The notes under the pieces were generated by a model. It worked only from the letters and a program-made list of their open reading frames with translations, was not told the origin of the DNA and did not search any database. The position numbers and the translations under genes were made by a program. A DNA stretch of 64,000 nt from Melampsora larici-populina 98AG31 (taxonomy: Eukaryota > Basidiomycota > Pucciniomycetes > Pucciniales > Melampsoraceae), in the NCBI RefSeq assembly GCF_000204055.1, contig NW_006768776.1, positions 394,105 to 458,104 of the forward strand, in the 5' to 3' direction. Each line of letters opens with the position of its first letter. The stretch's first letter is position 1. This document shows positions 56,367 to 64,000 of this stretch, piece after piece.

Positions 56367-57898
56367 TCAAGGATTAAAGTTGTAGTAGTACTCCTCATCA
56401 TGAACAAACTCTTCTAAATGTAGATCTACTTGAATAAGTCTTAACAAGGGTAACACCCGGTTAGAAACCAGCCATACATTGTTGAGTGTAATTTGTTCTT
56501 CTTGCACCCCCAATCGCTGAATCAAAGTGGAAACCTGTACAGAAAATTGAGGAGGAGTAACTTGTAGAAGCTCCACGCGGTCTGGGTACTGATCCTGAAT
56601 CATTGCTTGGATGGCCTCACGTGGTACAGGATTGATTCCTTGAGTACCATTGTAGTTCTCAGGGAAGTAGAAACATGTATCAGGTGCAACTCTAGTTGGG
56701 AGGTGTGAGTCTAGATTTTTACGGGTGCGGTATGTGTTCTGTGTGGCCATGAAAGAATTTATCACTCTTTGAACTGAAGGGATCCAGAGGTGTAAAAATA
56801 GAGCCCTACCATAGTGTGATACCATCATGTGAGAAATCTAATACAAAAAAGTCAGAAATATTTCAATGACACTTACTTCTGAAGGGGTTCAAGGGGATTA
56901 TAAACTCCTGTATCAATTGCCAGCTTTATATCATCCCGTAAAGTGGTATTCTTTGCTCGCATCAGCTGTGACCACAGTGATTCAATCTTCTGGTTGTGGG
57001 TAGATGTTGTGTAGTGATGATGGTTTAGAGCATCCTCAAGAGGCTCACCACAGTAGATGTGTGGCATCAAAGCCTGAAATGTAGCCATATCCCCAGTCTC
57101 GGTTCCATGATCAGTGGAAGTTTTGACTGGGAATCCTCCTACAGTGTATACAAGCTCTAGAAAATACAATCCAACTACTCTTGGGTTATTATTTGTCCGG
57201 CCAACTTTAAGACTTAAAACCTTCCTTGACCACGTATCAATGAAACCATAAATACATATCCCGTAAGGCTTGAGTTTATCATGCCCATCACTAGCCCAGA
57301 GATGATTGGGTCCTGGAACATGGAATATTCTTCGCTTGAGAACACCATGTCGGCGAAGTTCAATACCTTCAGGGTCAATCAACTTCATGAGACGGTAGAC
57401 AGTATCACGGTTGATCCGGATATGATGATTTACTGCAAGGTTTTGTTGCATTGTGCAATAGCCAGCATGTCGATCTTCACCCTCTATTGCTTCAAGTAAG
57501 ATATCTACCACCTGATCTACAGTGACACGTCCTTGTTGTATATCATCACGGCGCCAATCAATCCCCAACTCCTTGGACATGGTTTGGACATCATGCATCT
57601 TCATAGGAATGTCATAAGTATTCTTGATAGCACACAGGGCTTCTAAACGTGTGTTTCCAAGTCTATGGTACTGTAACAGTAAAGGATAAGTATGTTCCTT
57701 TTGCTCAGGAGACATTGGTGCAGGTGTGTTGGTGAGGTCAAAGGTCTGGAGAGTCCGCTGGAGAGTTTGCAAGGATGTATAAATATCATGATCATTACTA
57801 AGGTGAGTGATCATCATGGGCTGTGTTATACCTTCCTCACAATAGCCAAGAAGTATAGGTTCAAGTATTTCATCTGGAATTTCATTGATGTGCACCAT
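56367..57898 (-). CDS. Integrase-core (rve-like DDE) transposase
   Basis: Starts MVHINEIPDEILEPILLGY at 57,898. The N-terminal half is helical with a helix-turn-helix feel (LQYHRLGNTRLEALCAIKNT, MSKELGIDWRRDDIQQGR, RINRDTVYRLMKLIDPEG). The catalytic core shows NHLWASDGHDKLKPYGICIY (first Asp), TSTDHGTETGDMATFQ (second Asp) and HNQKIESLWSQL (Glu). This layout belongs to the eukaryotic integrase-core-domain proteins; I think of the IS3EU-type group, but that placement is inference. The first exon reaches a GTAAGT donor at about 56,878. The second block (56,836-56,367) continues in the expected family order, but the phase at the junction is off by one, so a subtle defect or unusual intron is possible. 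Probably the enzyme that moves this element and the one at 16 kb. Confidence 0.75.
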
Positions 57899-58023
57899 GA
57901 TGTAGTGATGCAATGGTGGAGAGATGTGTGTGAAACTTCAAAAGAAAAAAATTAAAAAGGAATTGAAGATGTGGAAATCTTTGATTCCTTTAATGAGGAT
58001 GACTGGTTATGATGAGTGGTTAA

Positions 58024-58206
58024 CACTGCGAATATAATGTATTTTTCCAAGGTGAAAAATGATTACATTTATTTCACAAAATAATTAAAAATGCATTATT
58101 TCTGCATTATTTCTGCATTTTTCTGCATTAATTCTGCATTATTAATCATTTTGTGCATTAATGTCAATCATTTTTCACCTTGGAAAAATACATTATTTTT
58201 GCAGTG
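58024..58206. mobile_element. CACTG-ended palindromic MITE, copy 2 (183 bp)
   Basis: Starts CACTGCGAATATAATGTA and ends with the near-complement TACATTATTTTTGCAGTG; flanked by TAA (58,021-58,023 and 58,207-58,209). The centre has several TTCTGCATTA repeats. Inserted just upstream of the transposase start. Confidence 0.85.
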
Positions 58207-58283
58207 TAAGTGGCATGAAGTGCAGATGGAACAAAAAAAATCACAGGTTGAAAATTGGATTTCCAAAATCTCATAACTCAAAA

Positions 58284-58378
58284 CTTGCGGGGAAGACCTC
58301 ATGTCTTGGCTTGCGGAGACCTCATGTCTTGGCTTGCGGAGACCTCATGTCTTGGCTTGCGGAGACCTCATGTCTCAG
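58284..58378 (+). repeat. Tandem array of a terminal-repeat-like 23-mer
   Basis: Four units, the first 26 bp and three of 23 bp, of CTTGCGGAGACCTCATGTCT(TGG). The unit resembles the element's right end (GGCGGAGATCTCACGTCTTG), and the sequence just before it (AATCTCATAACTCAAAACTT) resembles the adjoining TIR. So this looks like an internal, amplified copy of the right terminus. Confidence 0.75.
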
Positions 58379-59935
58379 ATTTGGTACAGAAGCCAAGATT
58401 CAAGGTATCTGCCACACTCACCATTTGAATGATGATATAAAACCTAATCTGCAACACCATCACAGGTGCAGGTTACAGTAGTTGATATTCCATTGTATGT
58501 CTGTTTAAGCCAGGAGTGTTGACCTATAGTATACTGATAGTGGGCGCAAAAGTATTGGCTTAACAGATGTAGGTGTTGTGGATGGGAACAGTGAGTTGTA
58601 AAAGTGTACTGAATGGCATATAACATATTTCGTGCAATATCTATGACTTGAATCTGATAATTCACTGATTGCATGAGAACTTAGGAGGAGAGAAGCTGAA
58701 AAAGAATTTAAGATACTCCTGGGATGGCACTCAGAGACTTATGTTTAGGTTTTTTAATCACTTTATCCATTGTTTTAAGTCTGTGACACCTGCTCGACCT
58801 CTAGCTTCAGGGTTATGCGTCGAGATGAGCTCAAGGTTCAAAGAAGGAGGTTTTGCAAGTGACAGAGTTAAAAACAATGGAAGGAGGGAAAAATGCGCCT
58901 AGAATGCTCTGAGCAAAGATGATTGGGTTTAAAAGGTGATTGGGAGACAATTGGAAGAGTGATGATTTTGAAGGGAAAAATAGTTGAGAGAGAATCGAAA
59001 AAACGATTTGAAGGAGAATAAATCGTAAACATGAGTGATGGATATTCAAAAAATGGGATAAAGGACCCTCCCACTCAAACATATGGACCCCTTGGTCTCT
59101 GACTTGATCAAATATCTCACTGCACCAAAAGGGTCTTGACCTGAAACAAATGTGCCACACGCTGCCATGCCAACTCAATCAATTTCAAAACGCCCCAGCT
59201 ATCTGGATTTGTTTCCCTGATTTGTGATAGACGCCGTGGGAACGCTTGGGATCAAAGCTTCTGATCAAAAACGGAAATCATTCAGGGTGCCCAAGGTTGC
59301 CCACTCTGTACGGCTACAATGAGTTCCTCAGGTGATCTCATCGTGGGCAGAGCCGATGCATAATCACGCCAATCGACGTGGCAAACACGAATCTGTTCAC
59401 CACTGATTGCGACCTGATGGCAGCACGGTCTCACTGCTGCTGGCTGCAACGGTGAAACTCACATCAAATAATACTCTGGGCGATATTGGCAATAATAAGA
59501 TAGGGCATATCACTATAGATCACTTTAATGCAATCCATACCCTTTTTCTTGTAAACAGTAAATTTCTTCTTGTTTTTCCCCGTTTCCTTTTTTTGTTACA
59601 TAATTCTGCATGTTCTTCTCATTCGTACGCTCTCTTCTAACAAAGAAACAACCCAAATCGATCCGTTTTTTGTGTCTTCTCTCTCTCTCTCTCTCGGTGA
59701 ACTGTGGTGAAATTGATTATGTTTCCGTTAAATCTTCTCTCTATATATTTTTTGCTAAGAGTGTTTACATATATATATAGCAATAGATAAATAAAGAGGA
59801 AGAACAAATCAAATTCAGATGAAAATAAAGCTTTTTAACCACATGTTTTGCTCCCTTTGGATGGAGATGATTTGATACATGTATATTCACACTTGCAAGA
59901 GTGCTGTGGTCGTTGGTGTGATGCGTTGGGTGTTT
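58379..59935. other. Right arm of the 52-60 kb element, no gene recognised
   Basis: About 1.6 kb without a recognisable coding region. ORFs (58,831-59,178 minus, 59,407-59,640 plus) have no domain. A (TC)n run of about 18 bp lies at 59,677-59,694. Confidence 0.45.
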
Positions 59936-60185
59936 CGGTAGGTTGTGGTGCGAGGTCGGAATTGAAAATGAGGTCGAAAGTCGAAAAGCTGAAATCTCAA
60001 ATCTCAAAACTCAAAACTGAAAACGATTGGCGGAGATCTCACGTCTTGTCTTCGGGGGTAGGTCGAACTTTCGTATGGTCACTGATAATTATCAAACTTG
60101 CAATGATAATTATCACTACAGGTCCCAATCGGTACACTACAGGGCCAATACCGTCCTACAGAGATGCTTATATGCAACCCGCTTT

Positions 60186-60368
60186 CACTGTGAAAATAAT
60201 GTATTTTTCCAAGGTGAAAAATGATTGACATTAATGCACAAAATGATTAATAATGCAGAATTAATGCAGAAAAATGCAGAATTAATGCAGAATTAATGCA
60301 TTTTTAATCATTTTGTGAAATAAATGTAATCATTTTTCACCTTGGAAAAATACATTATATTTGCAGTG
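60186..60368. mobile_element. CACTG-ended palindromic MITE, copy 3 (183 bp)
   Basis: Starts CACTGTGAAAATAATGTA and ends TACATTATATTTGCAGTG, flanked by TTT on both sides (60,183-60,185, 60,369-60,371). Internal part is essentially the reverse complement of copy 2. The 3-bp duplication and CACT ends suggest mobilisation by a CACTA-type enzyme (inference). Confidence 0.85.
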
Positions 60369-60659
60369 TTTCCACCCACAAGTCTCGCAGGACGTCTGCC
60401 ACGTGACCGCGCCTGCGGGCCACGTGATCTCTATTCACCCACATTCATGGGTATAGAGCGGCATGTCGCCGCGCTCACTCTACAGTCTAGCGCCATTATG
60501 TACCGCGCGCATACCCTCTACACCACAGTACTTTGCGCATACCCTCCAGACCACAGACCACCACCCTACCCCCACCTTCCCTGACGCACGCCCAGCCGTA
60601 TCCTCCACTCATCTCACAAGCTTCACTCACCTCGCGTCACCCACCTCCGGACTGACACT

Positions 60660-62858
60660 ATGATCATGATGGACTTTGTTATTCGCCTGAACAAAGAACA
60701 ACCCTCCTTAGCCCAACGTCTCACATTGGCCAACCTCACCAAATTCATCAACCTCGCAAGCAACGTTTACCACCGTGCTCACGAAGTCATGAATTTGACT
60801 TCAACTGATACTCGCCTGCTCCCCTTCCTCAAGCTAGCCCTAAAACTCGATCTCGACCCATCCGAGTGCGAAGTTTTATGGAACCTCGCGTTTCCCTCGC
60901 TTCCATTGGCCCACCTCGATTCAGCGAGCCTAATCCGGACGTACGGACTCCATGAAAGCCTCGACAAAGACACCAAGGTACATGAAGTATATCTCACACC
61001 TCCGACAAAGACTTGCATCGTCTGCCAGCAACCTTCTGGCGAAAAACTCCTCACAAGACCTCGAATTGATGGATATCTATACGACCTCGACGGCGTCCAC
61101 TCCGCCGAGTTCCATACATGGGGCTGCACAGGTACCTACCACCTTACCATTTATCCAAGTTTCCTCCTAGCTGACTGTCCCCACATGTCAGATTGCGGCG
61201 CTTATTATCGGCCTTCGTACTACACGTCAAACAAGGAACGATTCTATTACACCAAAGGCCAGGGCGCCCACCCCGAATACTACCAGGTACACTGCCACTT
61301 CGCAATGTCACACCGCCTGGCAAAGTCGTTCCGGCAATCTCAAATGCTCGCCCAGTTAGTTAATCCCCATACTACACCCAATTTGAATATACTGCTGGAA
61401 TGACTAAATTGAAAATGGAAAGCATGTCCAACTTCAATATAGTCAATCTATTCAACCTCACGCACATACAAGGCCAGCATCTCCCAACCCATTCAGGCGT
61501 TCATATCACACCTAAGATCTCGCAAGAGGTCGCTCACGATGGGTCTGACCTCTTTAGTCTCCTTAGAAGATGCGACCAACGTGGGTCAGTTCTCCATGTC
61601 CGCGCGAAAGGAACCAATGCGGACTGCTTTGTACCAGCCATGACGCGTGAACTCTATCACATAGCCAATCACGGGTTGGCTTTCCGGGACCACTTCTGCT
61701 CGTTGTGTGTCAGAGCATCCAAAGTCGAACACGATGGCCACGCAGCGATCAAAGGTGTGCATTCCCTTTCATCACCCCTCCCCATGTGCTAATGCTCGCC
61801 TTGTTCAAACCAGTGATTCGAGCCATCGTCACTGATGGCCTTACGATAGGACACTGGCGCTGTACCGCCTCCTCGGTCCAGCTTGAAGAACTGGCTCACC
61901 GCGCCGGCGACCCACCACCTAACGGACCTTGCCTTAACCCACTGCCCAAAGTTACCTCGCGGTTCTGTGCTGATCATGAGGTGAGCCTGAAGGGTTGGTG
62001 TCAGGCACAACCATGCACTGCACTCGCCGAACCAGGATCCAAGTCTTGTGTCAATGAACGTCATCAAGCCGCCATGGCCACCTTCGAAGGAAAGAAGAAT
62101 CACAATTTCTCACTCAAATCGATGCTCAACGGCCCCGGATCTAACCTCCCGTCCGATCCTTCCGTACATCTCAATCCCGAGACTACCGAAATCATTGACC
62201 TCGACGAACTCCATGACGCAGACGAGGCCGCGCGCGATGGTGGCGAGGCCCAACCTAAGATCACATCAGCTTGCAGCCGTTGCCGCACCCACAATGACCA
62301 ACTCATTGTGGGCACTTGCGGAATCATATTGAGCAGACGGACATTTTACAATGCGGAAGCACCAAGCGCTCTCAGGGTATGTTTTCTCGAACGTCTCACT
62401 TTGGTAATATGCTAACAATGCCTTTCATTCGTATTCAGGACTACTTGGTCGAAGCGTTCCCTGAAGGACTGCCCGAGGTTATTTTTTACGACAATGCGTG
62501 CAATTTACTAAAGGTGATCCACAACGGGGACAGGGATCCCGCCCCGTTCAAACACAGCATCATTCCCGTAGATCCGTTCCATCATCGTGCTCATAAAGAG
62601 ACTGATGAATTCTGTCAAAGGTACACTGACCCTAAAAAATTCCCTGATCTTCAAGAGAATGGCTCTTGGATCTTCAATGCGTCCGCCGGTGAGCTGAGCA
62701 ACATCTGGTATGGCGGTTTCGCATCCATGTGTCGCAACATGCAAGCCACTCGTTACAAGTATTTCCTTGAAGACATGGTGGAGTGGCGGAACTTGTGGCT
62801 GACGGATGCATTATCTGCACGCAAAAATGTGGAATATATTGGCCTTCATAAGTTCTGA
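60660..62858 (+). CDS. CxC5/CxC6 cysteine-cluster protein (KDZ-transposon associated), apparently intact
   Basis: Five exons in phase: 60,660-61,131, 61,192-61,354, 61,423-61,754, 61,814-62,376 and 62,439-62,858 (introns 59-68 bp), about 649 residues. CxC5-like zinc ribbon: KTCIVCQQ (Cys 119/122) and CTDCGAYYRPSYY (Cys 156/159). The middle has HFCSLCVRA. The CxC6-like part has VTDGLTIGHWRC, RFCADHE, WCQAQPC and SACSRCRTHNDQL. The C-terminus has EVIFYDNACNLLKVI, IIPVDPFHHRAHKETDEFCQ, IFNASAGELSNIWYGGFASM with CRNM, resembling the terminal half of KDZ-type nuclease proteins; an enzymatic role is possible but unproven. Intron positions agree with the dead copy at 18.3 kb. The leader is GC-rich with CGCGC words. 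A further 3' exon cannot be excluded (an AG acceptor-like site at 62,962). Confidence 0.8.
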
Positions 62859-63675
62859 GGACAATCAAGGTCAGAACCTATGTCCTCCTTCATGAATCCC
62901 ATTCACAATTCGAAGTTCTTTGTGCTCTATGCACAATTTCTAACTCTTTTGTTCCCTCTGCAGCCCGGACGTCCTCGCACGGCCGGCTTTCAAGGTTATG
63001 TTGGTATGAACTTAGGGAGGATCACAACGGAAATATGTCATCACCAAAACTTGATTGTCAGGAAATGATTTACTTACAGGAGTATGTGTCGTTTGAAATT
63101 ATGTGTCACACCTCAGTATTTCTCTATGTGTTTGAATTTCAATAAGATATCTTATCGTACTCGTGGCGAGACACAATGATGCTACACAATGATGGCTGTT
63201 TGGGCTCGATTGGCGTAAGTCTATGCGTTCACCTCTGCTCCGCAGCGCAATGCAGCAATGATTCCGTCTATCAATGGAGGACCTAGCTCGAAAGGCTCCA
63301 TCCAATGCTAATTGGACCCCTCGCACTGAACCGCAGGGCTCCAATGTAAATCGCAATGATGAACATGACCATCACCATAAAAGTTGGTCATGGTTGAGAG
63401 ACAACGCCTCGAACTTTACAAATCCCACTGAATTTGTAAGTGGGACGCAAGTGACACAGGTTAATAAAGAGTCACCATTTTAGCCCCGTGCGCAGATCAA
63501 CTGCCTGTGAATGTGAACCAGCACATGTCATAGGTAACCATGCAATACCTCCACTTGTGGTTATGATTGTGGAGTGCATTAGGCCTATCACACACCAATG
63601 TGTGCCTATGCCACCATGCGCTCATAGGGTTGGTGGTACTACCAAGGGAACCTAAAATTAAACAGGTTGTAGCAT

Positions 63676-63745
63676 TTAAATTGTTTTCCTGTCTGAAATG
63701 TGTCCATTTTTTAAATTGTTTTCCTGTCTGAAATTTGTCCATTTT
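63676..63745. repeat. 35-bp tandem duplication
   Basis: TTAAATTGTTTTCCTGTCTG and the following 15 bases occur twice in direct succession with one difference. Confidence 0.85.
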
Positions 63746-63840
63746 ATCTTTATTACATCAATAAAAAGAACAAATTTATTGCCACATACATAGCAGTTAG
63801 CAAGAATGTAAATCATGCAATCCCAAACCACTTTATCTTT

Positions 63841-63871
63841 GGGTCATTATCTAGAGAGTAGATAATGACCC
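63841..63871. repeat. Perfect 13-bp hairpin
   Basis: GGGTCATTATCTA, 5-bp loop, TAGATAATGACCC; a third copy of the arm word (GGGTCATT) follows at 63,880. Function unknown. Confidence 0.75.
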
Positions 63872-64000
63872 ATTATCATGGGTCATTGCGGAGAGCACTG
63901 GAACCAAACCACATAACATCACTGAATGTTTGCCCTCAGTGATTCCCATGGAAAGAAAGCTAAAGAAGGCAGGAATGGGTGACCCAAGGTAAAGGCAACC

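Larger units (their letters stand above)
52479..60055. mobile_element. TIR-bounded segment with alpha-kinase and integrase-core transposase genes
   Basis: The left end CCGAAGACAAGACGTGAGAT and right end (complement) CCGAAGACAAGACGTGAGAT are identical for 20 bp, and similarity continues for roughly 110 bp (TCCGCCA, TTTTGAG-type words, CAGCTTTTCGACTTT, GACCTC(G/A)TTTTC). Inside are an alpha-kinase gene (+) and an integrase-core DDE gene (-). The ends are related to those of the ATPase-carrying element at 15,969. A second cluster of right-end-like sequence lies at 58,250-58,378, and a MITE is inserted at 58,024. Flanks show no target duplication, so the outer boundary may combine two insertions. 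Confidence 0.7.
62859..64000. other. 3' flank, no gene recognised
   Basis: ORFs at 62,880-63,068 and 63,274-63,483 (plus) have no recognisable domain. Two small repeats are listed separately. Confidence 0.45.

Noticed and set aside
59677..59694. TC microsatellite
   Set aside because: Short simple repeat with no evidence of function.
52479..60055. A clean single transposon with target duplication
   Set aside because: Ends match, but the flanking bases do not, and a second right-terminus-like cluster lies inside; kept as a TIR-bounded segment only.

Overview
This window looks like the repeat-rich genome of a basidiomycete, most likely a rust fungus (Pucciniales). The genes carry many short introns (about 60-100 bp, GT..AG), and I recognise rust-type protein families: CxC5/CxC6 cysteine-cluster proteins, alpha-kinases with N-terminal Cys clusters, and lineage-specific Cys-rich families. 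Nearly all the DNA consists of transposable elements nested in one another. The species assignment is inference; no rRNA, tRNA, CRISPR or bacterial-type operon was seen.

Layout. (1) 1-6.2 kb: a minus-strand Ty1/copia pol relic broken by a CACTG-ended MITE, a hAT-like MITE that itself holds a PIF/Harbinger-like MITE, a solo LTR, and a fold-back element. Removing several of these in silico re-joins the copia frame. (2) 7.0-10.9 kb: a Tc1/mariner-like MITE and a decayed minus-strand hAT transposase gene. (3) 12.3-15.1 kb: three copies of an unusual TATAGTATAG-built MITE and a RecQ-like helicase fragment. (4) 15.97-17.35 kb: a long-TIR non-autonomous element that has captured a P5-type ATPase gene fragment. 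(5) 17.4-24.9 kb: a dead CxC5/CxC6 gene and two minus-strand rust-type genes, possibly one element. (6) 24,911-46,801: a PIF/Harbinger transposon with TAA target duplication, whose transposase gene is split by a complete 17.3-kb CACTA transposon (25,708-43,021, TAT target duplication). The CACTA carries a TNP2-like transposase and five further genes on alternating strands. (7) 47.6-51.1 kb: two tandem HP1-like chromodomain/chromoshadow genes, the best candidates for resident host genes. (8) 52,479-60,055: a TIR-bounded segment carrying an alpha-kinase gene and an integrase-core (DDE) transposase gene, related to the element in (4). (9) 60.7-62.9 kb: an apparently intact five-exon CxC5/CxC6 gene, relative of the dead one in (5).

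How things fit together. The Harbinger encodes both partners usual for its superfamily, a DDE nuclease and a Myb/SANT-like DNA-binding protein. The nuclease frame is exactly restored when the CACTA and one TAT are removed. The CACTA's accessory genes share SAP-like helical segments and coiled-coil acidic tails, suggesting a set of transposon-encoded DNA-binding or complex-forming partners (inference). The two TIR elements at 16 kb and 52-60 kb share terminal sequence and the start of the same transposase, so the ATPase-carrying one is probably a derivative mobilised by the larger family. Several older genes are killed by TGA where relatives or context suggest arginine (CGA), consistent with decay at CpG.
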